The notes under the pieces were generated by a model. The model was not told the origin of the DNA. It saw only the letters and a program-made list of their open reading frames with translations, and made no database searches. From Enterovibrio baiacu (lineage in GTDB: Bacteria > Pseudomonadota > Gammaproteobacteria > Enterobacterales > Vibrionaceae): DNA of 64,000 nt. Shown here in pieces: positions 1-11,341 of the stretch. A program made the translations under genes and the position numbers. The stretch covers positions 337,445 to 401,444 of the forward strand of contig NZ_SCHN01000008.1 in assembly GCF_004120195.1 (NCBI RefSeq), written 5' to 3'. Each line of letters starts with the position of its first letter. Position 1 is the first letter of the stretch.

Positions 1-1
1 C

Positions 2-2521
2 GGACACGGCGAACGCCGACTGAAATACCCGATGAAGCTGGTCGATGGTAAGTGGCAGAAAATTACGTGGGATCAAGCTATCGACGAAATCGGCGACAAA
101 GTGATGGATATTCGCAAAGAATCGGGACCCGATTCTGTGTATTTCCTCGGGTCGGCGAAACACAGCAATGAACAGGCATATTTATTCCGCAAAATGGCGT
201 CACTTTGGGGCACCAACAATGTCGATCACCAAGCCCGGATTTGTCACTCCACCACGGTAGCAGGTGTGGCCAATACGTGGGGCTACGGCGCCATGACCAA
301 TTCTTTTAATGACATGCATAACTGCAAATCCATGTTGTTTGTTGGCTCAAACCCCGCGGAAGCACACCCTGTTGCCATGCAGCATATCCTCATCGCGAAA
401 GAAAGGAGCGGCTGCAAAATTGTCGTCGCCGATCCGCGCCGCACCCGCACTGCCGCAAAAGGTGACCACTTCGTGCAATTGCGTCCGGGAACGGACATCG
501 CCTTCATTTGGGGGCTGCTCTGGCACATTTTCGACAATCAGTGGGAAGACAAAGAATTCATTCGCCAGCGCGTGTTTGGTATGGATGAAATCCGCCAAGA
601 AGTTGCGAAGTGGACACCAGAAGAAGTCGAACGCGTGTCCGGTGTCGGGCGCGAAGACATGTACAAAGCCGCGAAAATTCTCTCTGAAAATCGTCCGGGC
701 TGTGTCGTGTGGTGCATGGGCGGCACGCAACATACGACGGGTAACAACAACACCCGTGCCTACTGCGTCCTTGAACTGGCGCTAGGTAACATGGGTAAAT
801 CTGGCGGCGGTGCAAACATCTTCCGTGGTCACGATAACGTGCAAGGTGCGACCGATTTAGGCGTGCTCTCTCACACCCTGCCTGGGTATTACGGTCTCTC
901 CGACGGCGCATGGAAGCACTGGTCACAAGTGTGGGATGTGGATTTAACTTGGATTCAAGATCGCTTCGACCCAACGGTATACAACGGGTCAAAACCCATT
1001 AATAGCAACGGCATTCCGGTTTCTCGATGGATTGACGGTGTGCTGGAAGACAAAGACAAGATCGCGCAGAAAGAGAACATTCGCGCCATGTTTTACTGGG
1101 GACACGCGGTGAACTCTCAGACTCGCGGGCCTGAAATGCGCAAAGCCATGCAAAAGCTCGACATGATGGTGATTGTCGACCCGTATCCAACGGTTGCAGC
1201 GGTCATGAACGATCGTACTGATGGCGTTTACCTCCTGCCATCCACCACGCAGTTTGAGACCTTTGGCTCTGTCACTGCATCTAACCGCTCGCTGCAATGG
1301 CGCGATCAGGTAATTGAACCGCTGTTCGATTCTAAACCTGATCACACCATCATGTATTTGCTCTCCAACAAGCTGGGTTTCTCGGATCAATTGTTCAAGC
1401 ATATCGAGGTGAAAAACAATGAGCCTGTGATTGAAGACATCACCCGAGAATTCAACAAAGGCATGTGGACGATCGGTTATACCGGCCAAAGCCCAGAACG
1501 CATTAAAACTCACCAACAGAATTGGCATACCTTCAATTTCACGACGCTTGAGGCTGAAGGGGGACCGGTTAGCGGGGAAACCTATGGCTTGCCTTGGCCA
1601 TGTTGGGGAACGCCGGAAATGAAGCACCCGGGCAGCCATATTCTTTACGACACATCCAAAGAAGTGGCGAGAGGTGGCGGTAATTTCCGCGCCCGTTTTG
1701 GCGTGGAATACGAAGGCAAGAACTTACTGGCCGTTGATAGCTATTCGAAAGGCTGTGAGCTGGAAGATGGCTTCCCAGAGTTTACCGATAAAATGCTCAA
1801 GCAGCTTGGCTGGTGGGATGAACTCACGGCGGAAGAGAAAGCGGCAGCGGAAGGCAAAAACTGGAAAACCGATCTGTCAGGCGGCATTCAGCGTGTCGCC
1901 ATTAAACATGGCTGCATTCCTTACGGCAATGCGAAAGCCAGAGCCATTGTGTGGACCTTCCCTGATCGCGTGCCGCTTCACCGTGAACCACTGTATACAC
2001 CGCGTCGTGACTTGTTGCCTGAATATGCAACATGGAATGACAAAGCCGATATTTACCGTCTTCCTACCTTGTACAAGTCGATTCAAGACAACGATGTGTC
2101 GAAAGAGTACCCCATCATTCTGACCTCTGGGCGCTTGGTGGAATATGAAGGGGGCGGCGAGGAAACCCGCTCAAACCCTTGGCTTGCTGAGCTTCAACAA
2201 GAAATGTTTGTCGAAATTCACCCCGTGGATGCGAACAACTTAGGCATTCGTGATGGTAAGGATGTGTGGGTTGAAGGGGCAGAGCAGGGCCGTGTGAAAG
2301 TGAAAGCCATGGTGACGCGCCGCGTGAAAGAAGGACTCGCATTCATGCCATTCCACTTTGGCGGCAAGTTCGAAGGTGAAGACTTGCGCTCGATATACCC
2401 AGAAGGTGCCGACCCGTATGTGATTGGCGAAGCAGCCAACACCGCCACAACCTATGGCTACGACCCTGTTACTTTGATGCAGGAAACGAAAGTCACCCTT
2501 TGCAAAATCAGCGCGGCGTAA
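2..2521 (+). CDS. fdhA: formate dehydrogenase alpha subunit, 5'-truncated by window edge
   Basis: This is the large molybdopterin subunit of a respiratory formate dehydrogenase, which oxidises formate to CO2. The reading frame is open from the first bases, so the N-terminus (where a Tat signal and the first 4Fe-4S site are expected) lies outside the window; 839 residues are visible. The motif ARICHSTTVAG holds the catalytic Cys-His pair (Cys codon 242-244) at the place where E. coli FdnG/FdoG carry selenocysteine. The C-terminal 150 residues (YPIILTSGR onward) fit the molybdopterin dinucleotide-binding domain. fdhB follows after a 14-bp gap with its own ribosome site, then fdhC, so this is one operon. 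The family is certain; the exact physiological class (FdhABC respiratory type rather than FDH-N) is inferred from the short beta subunit. Confidence 0.95.
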   Translation, partial: GHGERRLKYPMKLVDGKWQKITWDQAIDEIGDKVMDIRKESGPDSVYFLGSAKHSNEQAYLFRKMASLWGTNNVDHQARICHSTTVAGVANTWGYGAMTNSFNDMHNCKSMLFVGSNPAEAHPVAMQHILIAKERSGCKIVVADPRRTRTAAKGDHFVQLRPGTDIAFIWGLLWHIFDNQWEDKEFIRQRVFGMDEIRQEVAKWTPEEVERVSGVGREDMYKAAKILSENRPGCVVWCMGGTQHTTGNNNTRAYCVLELALGNMGKSGGGANIFRGHDNVQGATDLGVLSHTLPGYYGLSDGAWKHWSQVWDVDLTWIQDRFDPTVYNGSKPINSNGIPVSRWIDGVLEDKDKIAQKENIRAMFYWGHAVNSQTRGPEMRKAMQKLDMMVIVDPYPTVAAVMNDRTDGVYLLPSTTQFETFGSVTASNRSLQWRDQVIEPLFDSKPDHTIMYLLSNKLGFSDQLFKHIEVKNNEPVIEDITREFNKGMWTIGYTGQSPERIKTHQQNWHTFNFTTLEAEGGPVSGETYGLPWPCWGTPEMKHPGSHILYDTSKEVARGGGNFRARFGVEYEGKNLLAVDSYSKGCELEDGFPEFTDKMLKQLGWWDELTAEEKAAAEGKNWKTDLSGGIQRVAIKHGCIPYGNAKARAIVWTFPDRVPLHREPLYTPRRDLLPEYATWNDKADIYRLPTLYKSIQDNDVSKEYPIILTSGRLVEYEGGGEETRSNPWLAELQQEMFVEIHPVDANNLGIRDGKDVWVEGAEQGRVKVKAMVTRRVKEGLAFMPFHFGGKFEGEDLRSIYPEGADPYVIGEAANTATTYGYDPVTLMQETKVTLCKISAA

Positions 2522-2535
2522 TAGGAGATCACGTT

Positions 2536-3141
2536 ATGGCGAATATGAAATTTCTGTGTGATACCAAGCGCTGCATAGAGTGTAACGGTTGTGTCACTGC
2601 GTGTAAGAACGCAAATTCGGAAGCGGTGGGTTGGGGCATGCAGCGTCGACGCGTTGTGACCTTGAATGATGGTGTGCCGGGGGAGAACTCGATATCGGTT
2701 GCTTGCATGCACTGTACCGATGCGCCCTGCATGGCGGTTTGCCCTGCTGACTGTTTCTATCGAACAGAAGACGGCATTGTGCTGCACAACAAAGACTTGT
2801 GCATAGGCTGCGGGTATTGCCTGTTTGCGTGCCCGTTTGGTGCGCCTCAATTTCCCAAAGAAGAGGCGTTTGGCGAGAGAGGTAAAATGGACAAATGCAC
2901 CTTCTGCGCGGGCGGCCCTGAACCTGATGGCTCGGAAGCTGAACGTGAATTGTATGGCGCGAACCGCATTGCGGAAGGCAAGCTGCCGCTTTGTGCCGAG
3001 TTCTGTTCCACCAAAGCATTGCTAGCGGGTGATGCAGCGAAAGTCTCTGACATTTTCCGCCAACGCGTGGTTGAGCGTGGCGCGAAAGGCGCAGGTTGGA
3101 CCAACGGCGAAGACTTGGCTTACGACGCAACGAAAAGCTAA
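2536..3141 (+). CDS. fdhB: formate dehydrogenase iron-sulfur (beta) subunit
   Basis: The 201-residue electron-transfer subunit carries electrons from FdhA to the membrane cytochrome. Four cysteine groups are visible: CIECNGCVTAC near residue 13, CMHCTDAPCMAVC, CIGCGYCLFAC, and a CTFC...CAEFC set, enough for four 4Fe-4S clusters. I chose the ATG at 2536 because AGGAG lies 8 bases upstream and the ferredoxin fold begins there; a longer frame from 2500 would overlap fdhA. It is shorter than E. coli FdnH (about 290 aa) and has no C-terminal membrane helix, so it must dock on FdhC by contacts alone (inference). Confidence 0.95.
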   Translation: MANMKFLCDTKRCIECNGCVTACKNANSEAVGWGMQRRRVVTLNDGVPGENSISVACMHCTDAPCMAVCPADCFYRTEDGIVLHNKDLCIGCGYCLFACPFGAPQFPKEEAFGERGKMDKCTFCAGGPEPDGSEAERELYGANRIAEGKLPLCAEFCSTKALLAGDAAKVSDIFRQRVVERGAKGAGWTNGEDLAYDATKS

Positions 3142-3190
3142 TGATTATCGACATGGCAGTGACGTTATGCGTCGCTGTTTAGGAGGAGAT

Positions 3191-4234
3191 ATGTTGAAAA
3201 CATTGCTCGCCATGTTGATGGTGATAGCGACTTGCTGGGTTCCCGCCAGTGTTGCTGACGACGCGGAGTCTGTGAAGCCGTCGAAAGAAATGGTGCAATT
3301 GGTGGGCGCCGATGTGTGGCGTCAGATCCGCGCGGGGGAAGAAGGGTATACCACCTCGCAATCGCCAGAACATGGTGTGCTGATTAATACCCCTGGCGAA
3401 ACCTGGTTCATTTTGAAAGAAAAATGGATGTCACCAGCAGCGGCGGTCGCCATTTTTGGCAGTATTGCATTGGTGATCATGGCGTACGTGTTTGTTGGCC
3501 CCTTAATGCTCAGCAAACCCAGAACCGGTAAAAAGCTCAAACGCTGGTCTCGGTGGGACAGAGCGCTGCATTGGAGCATGGCGTTTACCTTCCTCACGCT
3601 TGCGTTGAGCGGCTTGATGCTGGTGTATGGCAAACACTTTTTGAAACCCTATGTGCCAGAAGCTTTGTGGGGCGGCATCGTGATGTTGGCGAAGCAATAC
3701 CATAACTACATCGGCCCATTGTTCTTCATTTTGCTGATCTTTGTGCTCCTCAAGTGGTGGCGTAAATCTTTGTTTAATAAAACCGACGTGAGTTGGTTCA
3801 TGAAGCTTGGTGGCATGGTGGGCAAACACAAAGGCACGCACCCTTCGGCGGGTTTTTCAAATGGTGGTGAAAAAGCCATTTACTGGCTGTTGATTGTGTT
3901 TGGTGCGATTGCTGCCGTGAGTGGATTGATTCTGGATTTCCCCATCTTCGGTCAAACGCGCAGTGACATGGAAGTGTCGAACCTCGTTCACATGGTCTCC
4001 GCGTTGATCCTGATTTGCGGGTTTGTTTTCCATATCTATATTGGCTTGTTCGGGATGGAAGGCGCGCTCGAAGGCATGGTCACGGGCGAAGTGGATGAAA
4101 CCTGGGCCAAAGAGCACCATGATCTTTGGTATGAAGAACTCACGGGAGAAAAGGTGTCGCACTCGTCCGAACATGAGGATAAGTCAATGCCTGATCACAA
4201 GCCGAATATTGGAGGAGCGCCGCTCAATGACTAA
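3191..4234 (+). CDS. fdhC: formate dehydrogenase cytochrome b (gamma) subunit
   Basis: A 347-residue diheme membrane subunit that takes electrons from the Fe-S subunit to the quinone pool. It opens with a Sec signal peptide of about 22 residues, then a periplasmic stretch of about 55 residues, then a first helix near 82-103. Four more helices follow, with histidines suited to heme ligation at H127 (RALHWSM), H171 (QYHNYIG) and in NLVHMVSALI and GFVFHIYIG. The ATG at 3191 has a strong AGGAGGAG directly upstream; an in-frame extension back to 3029 overlaps fdhB and is not credible. Its stop codon overlaps the next gene by 8 bases, which indicates translational coupling. Confidence 0.93.
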   Translation: MLKTLLAMLMVIATCWVPASVADDAESVKPSKEMVQLVGADVWRQIRAGEEGYTTSQSPEHGVLINTPGETWFILKEKWMSPAAAVAIFGSIALVIMAYVFVGPLMLSKPRTGKKLKRWSRWDRALHWSMAFTFLTLALSGLMLVYGKHFLKPYVPEALWGGIVMLAKQYHNYIGPLFFILLIFVLLKWWRKSLFNKTDVSWFMKLGGMVGKHKGTHPSAGFSNGGEKAIYWLLIVFGAIAAVSGLILDFPIFGQTRSDMEVSNLVHMVSALILICGFVFHIYIGLFGMEGALEGMVTGEVDETWAKEHHDLWYEELTGEKVSHSSEHEDKSMPDHKPNIGGAPLND

Positions 4235-4643
4235 GCATCATAACGGGATATGGGTAGCCTATATCCTTAGCTTGCTGACGCCGTTCACCTTGATGATTTC
4301 GGGCGTGATCGCCATTGTTTATGCCGGGTATCGGTTAGATAAAGGGGAAGATTCAGACGTGGTGAATACCCATTACTATGGGTTGATTCGCACCTTCTTT
4401 CTGACCTTTACCTTCTTCGTTGTGCTGGTGGTAACCGTGGCGACATCGAATGGCATTTTGGTGGGCATCAGTGATTACTGGTACCAAAGTCCGATGATAG
4501 ATCGCTTGGCCTATGCCATTCCTTTTGTGGGAATGGTGTTCGCAGTTGGTGCGATCGTGCTTTGGATTTATCGCTTAACGCAGGGCATGCAGCAGCTCAG
4601 AGATAATCATCCTTTGAGCTTTGCGAAGGGCCCAAATCTCTAA
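4227..4643 (+). CDS. small membrane protein of the formate dehydrogenase operon (DUF4870-like)
   Basis: This 138-residue protein has about four hydrophobic segments (near residues 10-34, 50-74, 90-115 and the end) and no catalytic motif that I can see. The short hydrophilic loop after helix 1, YRLDKGEDSD, and the overall layout resemble DUF4870/Tic20-like proteins, but that assignment is weak. The start overlaps the fdhC stop (ATGACTAA) and has GGAGGAG upstream, so it is co-translated with the dehydrogenase. An assembly, anchoring or stress role is possible but not shown by the sequence. Confidence 0.75.
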   Translation: MTKHHNGIWVAYILSLLTPFTLMISGVIAIVYAGYRLDKGEDSDVVNTHYYGLIRTFFLTFTFFVVLVVTVATSNGILVGISDYWYQSPMIDRLAYAIPFVGMVFAVGAIVLWIYRLTQGMQQLRDNHPLSFAKGPNL

Positions 4644-4819
4644 GCCCTACTGACAGAGATTTAGATGAAAAAACCGGCTTACTTAGGTGGGCCTTTTTGC
4701 ATGCGAAGTGACGTTCTATATGCAACTGAACAAGGCTTGCGCAAACGATTGCTTTGAGCTTTTCTTTCTCCGCATTTTCGCTATGATGCGCGTCTCTCAA
4801 CTGCTTGGAATGTTCCAAA

Positions 4820-5581
4820 ATGCGTAATTTCTCCTTGGTGTGTTCGCTTTTCCTGTCCCTGATTTCGCTTAATGCCTTCGCGGTTCAGCCTATTGCCATC
4901 ATGGGCGCAATGGATGCTGAAATTGAAAAACTATTGCCGGAAATTCAACACCGTAAGACACACACTGTGTCTGCAAATACGTATTACACTGGCGAGATTG
5001 CAGGAAAACCTGTGGTAGTAACCCGCTCGGGTGTGGGCAAAGTGAATGCTGCCATTACAACGTACGTGCTGATTAATCACTTTGACGCTGACCGAATCAT
5101 TTTTACTGGAATTGCAGGTGCAGCCAGCCCTGAGCTCAATGTGGCCGATGTAGTGGTGTCTTCTGCACTCGTGCAGCACGACGTTGACCTTACTGTATTT
5201 GGTGCGCCAAAAGGCCAGCTAAGCGGCTACGATGACAGATTCTTTTATGCCGACGAAACGCTTCAGAAGTTGGCACTAGAGGCGGCGAAAGCGTCGATCG
5301 GTGAGAAGCGCGTGCACCTTGGTGTGATTGCAACAGGTGATCAATTCATTGCCGACAAAGGCGCAGTGAAAATGCTACGCGAAGAGTTTGATGCCATGGC
5401 GGTAGAAATGGAAGGGGCGGCCGTTGCTCAGGTCACGGACATGTTTGATGTTCCGTTGGTGGTTATCCGCACCATCTCCGACAAGGCTGATGGCTCAGCA
5501 CACATGGTGTATGCAGAGGCGAAGCAAGTGACGGCGGATAATTCTGTGGCGATTACGTTAAAGATGATGAATACGCTGTAA
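4820..5581 (+). CDS. 5'-methylthioadenosine/S-adenosylhomocysteine nucleosidase with signal peptide
   Basis: The 253-residue protein belongs to the MTAN/Pfs nucleoside phosphorylase fold, which cleaves adenine from MTA or SAH. The family's catalytic features are present: Glu34 in IMGAMDAEIEKL (equivalent to E. coli Pfs Glu12), the substrate-binding EMEGAAVAQV, and the catalytic Asp in RTISDKAD. Unlike cytosolic Pfs it begins with a clear Sec signal peptide (MRNFSLVCSLFLSLISLNAFA), which predicts export to the periplasm. The ATG at 4820 gives the signal peptide directly; a TTG five codons upstream is less likely. It stands alone between the fdh operon and the convergent pse operon. Confidence 0.88.
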   Translation: MRNFSLVCSLFLSLISLNAFAVQPIAIMGAMDAEIEKLLPEIQHRKTHTVSANTYYTGEIAGKPVVVTRSGVGKVNAAITTYVLINHFDADRIIFTGIAGAASPELNVADVVVSSALVQHDVDLTVFGAPKGQLSGYDDRFFYADETLQKLALEAAKASIGEKRVHLGVIATGDQFIADKGAVKMLREEFDAMAVEMEGAAVAQVTDMFDVPLVVIRTISDKADGSAHMVYAEAKQVTADNSVAITLKMMNTL

Positions 5582-5590
5582 GCACAAAAA

Positions 5591-5612
5591 AGCGCGGGTT
5601 TTCGCCCGCGCT
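5591..5612 (-). terminator. intrinsic terminator of the pse operon
   Basis: A perfect 8-bp GC-rich stem, AGCGCGGG/CCCGCGCT, is followed on the minus strand by a run of six T. It lies just past the pseI stop and between two convergent genes. On the plus strand no T-run follows, so it mainly serves the pse operon. Confidence 0.85.
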
Positions 5613-5634
5613 GATGTTGGCATTTAAACGCAAA

Positions 5635-6690
5635 TTACACCTTATCAATCAAATCCCAGTTCAGCGCGGTACCGAACGGAATGTCCGTTTTGGCGGTCTT
5701 GCCAAGAACGTCATCATAGAATTTGGGCGCTAAGCCAAAGCCCGGCCTGACACTTCGCACGTTATGTGCGGTGAAGGTGTCGCCTGCTTTCATTGGCTGA
5801 CTGACATACAGAGAGCGGCGAAACTGCTTATTCCCTTTTTCAGCGTCTTTGAGCTGATAACCTGCTTGGCCTAACGCTTGCCAAGCGGTGTCAGTATCTC
5901 GGCATAACGTTGCGAGTTCGTCAGGCTCTAACGAGAAGGTTGAGTCTGGCCCAGGGTCATTGCGGCTCAAGGTGACATGCTTTTCTATCACCGAAGCCCC
6001 TAGCGCAACGGCAGTGACAGATACGGTTGTGCCGAGGGTATGATCGGAAAGGCCTGTTATTACACCAAAGCGTTCTGCTAAATCAGGAATGGTACGCAAA
6101 TGGCTTTGCGATGCTGGCGCAGGGTAGGCGCTGATGCAATGCAGCAACACCAATTCTTGGCAGCCGTTGTCCTTTGCTGTAGCTACGGCTTCCGCTATTT
6201 CTTGATCGTTTGCCATGCCCGTTGAAATGATCATGGGCTTGCCCGTTTGTGCCACGTAACGGATCAGCGGTAAATCGATGGCTTCGAACGAGGCAATTTT
6301 ATAGGCAGGTGCGTTGAGATCTTCGAGCAGATCAACGGCAGTGAAATCGAACGGCGAGGAAAACAGCGTAATGTCCAGTTCGCGTGCTTTATCAAACAAC
6401 GGTTTGTGCCAATCAAATGGAGTATGGGCTTCTTGGTACAAATCATACAGTGAGCGCCCATCCCAGAGCCCGCCGTGAATCTGAAATGCCTCTGCGTCGC
6501 AATTCAAGGTAATGGTGTCGGCAGTGTAAGACTGCATTTTCACTGCATCCGCCCCAGCGCGTTTCGCCATGGCGAGGGTTTGAAAGGCGCGTTCCAACGA
6601 ACCATTATGGTTCGCAGACATTTCAGCAATGATGTAAGGCTTGTGGTCGGGGCCAATCTTGCGTCCATCAATCGTAATGAATTGGGTCAT
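5635..6690 (-). CDS. pseI: pseudaminic acid synthase
   Basis: A 351-residue NeuB-family enzyme that condenses phosphoenolpyruvate with 6-deoxy-AltdiNAc to form pseudaminic acid. The N-terminal TIM barrel shows family motifs such as IIAEMSANHNG, GADAVKMQ, STGMA and GLSDHTLG with IEKHVTL. The last 65 residues form a SAF (antifreeze-like) domain. It is assigned to PseI rather than NeuB or LegI by its place at the end of a complete pseBCFGHI set. The start overlaps pseH by 4 bases (ATGA). The operon terminator follows directly. Confidence 0.93.
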   Translation of the reverse strand: MTQFITIDGRKIGPDHKPYIIAEMSANHNGSLERAFQTLAMAKRAGADAVKMQSYTADTITLNCDAEAFQIHGGLWDGRSLYDLYQEAHTPFDWHKPLFDKARELDITLFSSPFDFTAVDLLEDLNAPAYKIASFEAIDLPLIRYVAQTGKPMIISTGMANDQEIAEAVATAKDNGCQELVLLHCISAYPAPASQSHLRTIPDLAERFGVITGLSDHTLGTTVSVTAVALGASVIEKHVTLSRNDPGPDSTFSLEPDELATLCRDTDTAWQALGQAGYQLKDAEKGNKQFRRSLYVSQPMKAGDTFTAHNVRSVRPGFGLAPKFYDDVLGKTAKTDIPFGTALNWDLIDKV

Positions 6691-7259
6691 AGTATCTTGC
6701 TCTGCTGCGAGTTAGATGGGCGTTGTTGTCTGATGTTTGGCTCGCGTAAACGCCACACATCGATGGTTAATGCGAAATCGACGTAGGGAATGGCGTTCTC
6801 GTCTGGGTCATATGCAATGGCTTCGCCAATCTTGCTAAAACCGAGTTTGTTGTGCAAGTGGAGCACTTTCGGATTGATGGTTAACACGCGACTATCAACT
6901 TGCTTTAGACCCAAGGAGTCAAAAGCATGGTTCAAGGCAGCATGCAGCATGACAAACCCAACGCCTGCAGGCGCATTGGGGGCTTTATAGAACCCCCATT
7001 CTGCGCGCCTGTTTTCTTGGTTTATGTCTGTGAACGACACCATGCCGATATCTGTACCGTCAATACTCACCACATAAAAGCGCTTCGTATCATCACGCTG
7101 CACGCGTTCAAACCATGCGGCGTGCTCATCGGGCTTGATCTCGTGAGTGGTAAACATCTTCTCGCGTGTTTCCGGGGCGTTTCGCCATTGACGAACCACA
7201 TCTAGGTCGGTTTTGGTCATGGGGCGTAGCGACACCGCCGCTGAGGTATTTAGCTGCAC
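6687..7259 (-). CDS. pseH: UDP-4-amino-4,6-dideoxy-AltNAc N-acetyltransferase
   Basis: A 190-residue GNAT acetyltransferase that adds an acetyl group from acetyl-CoA to the 4-amino sugar in CMP-pseudaminate synthesis. The GNAT core is visible (LRPMTKTDLDVVRQWRN at the start; GFVMLHAALNHAFDSLGL and LHNKLGFSKIGE later). The last 20 residues are polar and likely disordered. It overlaps pseG by 10 bases upstream and pseI by 4 bases downstream. General GNAT similarity alone would not give the substrate; the operon does. Confidence 0.9.
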   Translation of the reverse strand: MQLNTSAAVSLRPMTKTDLDVVRQWRNAPETREKMFTTHEIKPDEHAAWFERVQRDDTKRFYVVSIDGTDIGMVSFTDINQENRRAEWGFYKAPNAPAGVGFVMLHAALNHAFDSLGLKQVDSRVLTINPKVLHLHNKLGFSKIGEAIAYDPDENAIPYVDFALTIDVWRLREPNIRQQRPSNSQQSKIL

Positions 7260-8326
7260 GAGGAGGTGGCCTCCATGGCATCAACCACGCGGTTTGCGCC
7301 TTCGCCATCAATGTCCGATTCGGGCAATCGCCAAGGTAAGGTTCCCCAATGCTCTGCAAGCCATGCAAGCTCATTGGTGTAGTACGCAGCTGTGGTTGCG
7401 TCGCTGACACCGAGGTAACGGTAAAGCCCGGATTTCGCAAGGTGTTCAGCCATTTCACGCTGGTTCTCTGCCACGGAAACCAATGTACTTGGTAAGCGTA
7501 AGCAGGTGCGTTCGATAGCACTGACCCCGGCACCACCAAACGCATAGCGAGAATGCGCCAGTTCGGTTTCAAAGTCGGGCAGGCTCTTTACCAGGGTGAC
7601 AAAGGCGGGTAATGGCTTCTCTAGCAACTCTGCTTCCCTTGGGTTCGACATGCCGTAAACCAGCACCACTCGAAAGGGCAAGCTCGGGATCTGTTGGCAA
7701 GCCGAGAGAAGTTTCAAACACTCGCCAGTGGGATCCGTGCCGCTAAAAAATGCGATAACTTGGTTCTTGATGTCTTCTAAGCGTGTTTCTCTGAGAGAGG
7801 CAAAGCTATCGCGCAGTAACGCGAACTTTGGGCCAAGTAATTGCTGGCTCGATGAAGGCACCAAAGCGTGATAGCGATTTTCGAAATCAGGCCAAGGGTT
7901 GTGGTCAAAAAGAATATCGCAGTTATGTTGACGATTGGCGAGATCATCGATGGCGAAGATGTTTGCGCCTTGGCGTTTCACCAACGATTGCCACTGGGTA
8001 TCCAGCGCATAGTGATCGAACACCACCCAATCAAAAGGTGTGTCTTTTAGAGCAGCAAGACACTGATTCGCATCTTCCTCTTGGCTTACGCCCAGCCAGT
8101 GTTGGTAGTCATTACGGTCAAGGCTAACCACGTCTTCTATCGCGGGCAAGGCAATCACTGTGATGCCTTGCTGACGACAATAATCAATCAGGTTACCCGT
8201 TAACTCGCGACTCAGCAGGGTGACGGTGTGGTGGCGTTCAAGGAGCTTTTTCGCCAACACCAAGCAGCGCATCACATGGCCTGTACCAATTTGGTTTGAG
8301 GCATCAACACGGATAACGACGTTCAC
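7250..8326 (-). CDS. pseG: UDP-2,4-diacetamido-2,4,6-trideoxy-L-altropyranose hydrolase
   Basis: A 358-residue GT-B-fold hydrolase that releases UDP from the diacetamido sugar. The N-terminus IRVDASNQIGTGHVMRCLVLAK carries the catalytic GTGHxMR signature, with the His serving as the general base in the characterised PseG. The second half has the nucleotide-binding region (FFSGTDPTG, FGGAGVSAIERTCL). It overlaps pseF by 4 bases. The length matches the family. Confidence 0.93.
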   Translation of the reverse strand: MNVVIRVDASNQIGTGHVMRCLVLAKKLLERHHTVTLLSRELTGNLIDYCRQQGITVIALPAIEDVVSLDRNDYQHWLGVSQEEDANQCLAALKDTPFDWVVFDHYALDTQWQSLVKRQGANIFAIDDLANRQHNCDILFDHNPWPDFENRYHALVPSSSQQLLGPKFALLRDSFASLRETRLEDIKNQVIAFFSGTDPTGECLKLLSACQQIPSLPFRVVLVYGMSNPREAELLEKPLPAFVTLVKSLPDFETELAHSRYAFGGAGVSAIERTCLRLPSTLVSVAENQREMAEHLAKSGLYRYLGVSDATTAAYYTNELAWLAEHWGTLPWRLPESDIDGEGANRVVDAMEATSSCS

Positions 8327-9024
8327 AGCTCGCCTCGCTGAGAGAGAATTTCATAAAGCATTTCGGCGCGCACCCAATCGTCGGGCTCGTCGATATCTTG
8401 AACACGAAAGTGTGGGATCTGAACTGATTTTGAGTGCGGAGCAAAAATGGGTAACCCAGAGACAAAGGCGCTTGGCTTGCCCCAATAGAACATCCCTGCA
8501 TCGTGGAATGCAGGTTCTAAATCTTGTGAACGCGTAGAGAAATGCTCCGGCCAGAACATTTCCACATTGCCTTCATTGTTCATGCGAATACTGCGTTGGA
8601 TAGGGAAAGAAAAACGCGTGCTAGCAAAGGTATATTGGGTGTCGTTTCCTGTCAGTAAGGCTAACCCTTCTTCAAGATCTGACGGGCGAGTAAATGGCAC
8701 AGTCGCGTAAAGGCAACACACTGCGCTGAGGGCGCGTTCATCATTGTCTTCAAGCCACTCAATCGCATGTTTAATGACATCCAGTGTCGTGGCATGGTCG
8801 TTGGCGATATCGTCAGGGCGAACGAAGGGAACTTCTGCGCCGAATGCTAGCGCGACGCGGGCGATCTCATCGCTGTCTGTGGAGACGATGATGCGGTCGA
8901 ATAATTCGGACTTTTTCGCCACATCAATGGCATAGGCGATAATAGGCTGACCGATGAAGGTCTTCAGGTTTTTTCCCGGAATACGTTTGCTGCCACCGCG
9001 AGCAGGGATGATACAGACGTTCAT
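8323..9024 (-). CDS. pseF: pseudaminic acid cytidylyltransferase
   Basis: A 233-residue CMP-sugar synthetase that activates pseudaminic acid with CTP. The start carries the nucleotide-binding motif IPARGGSKRIPGKN; other family motifs are VSTDSDEIARVA and LYATVPFTRPSDL. Length and motifs fit the NeuA/PseF family, and the operon selects PseF. It lies 9 bases after pseC and overlaps pseG by 4. Confidence 0.93.
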   Translation of the reverse strand: MNVCIIPARGGSKRIPGKNLKTFIGQPIIAYAIDVAKKSELFDRIIVSTDSDEIARVALAFGAEVPFVRPDDIANDHATTLDVIKHAIEWLEDNDERALSAVCCLYATVPFTRPSDLEEGLALLTGNDTQYTFASTRFSFPIQRSIRMNNEGNVEMFWPEHFSTRSQDLEPAFHDAGMFYWGKPSAFVSGLPIFAPHSKSVQIPHFRVQDIDEPDDWVRAEMLYEILSQRGEL

Positions 9025-9033
9025 ATTGTCCTT

Positions 9034-11207
<2,174 letters not shown>

Positions 11208-11290
11208 TTAGTCTCAGTATTTAAAGTAATTTTAACTGATAGCGTCGGATTTCGTTGGAGAAAAATGCATACACCGTGATTGTCAGGGTA

Positions 11291-11320
11291 AAAAAAGGGC
11301 AACCCGCATTGGATTGCCCT
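11291..11320 (-). terminator. intrinsic terminator of the his operon
   Basis: The stem AGGGCAA/TTGCCCT with a short loop is followed on the minus strand by seven T. It lies 22 bases past the hisI stop and separates the his and pse transcripts. Confidence 0.88.
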
Positions 11321-11341
11321 GATATTCGATGCATTTGGTGC

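Noticed and set aside
347..733. Frames inside fdhA on the minus strand
   Set aside because: They are complements of a well-conserved coding sequence and show no family motifs.
4660..4700. Terminator after the formate dehydrogenase operon
   Set aside because: A GGC...GCC pairing near A- and T-runs exists, but the stem is only three base pairs.
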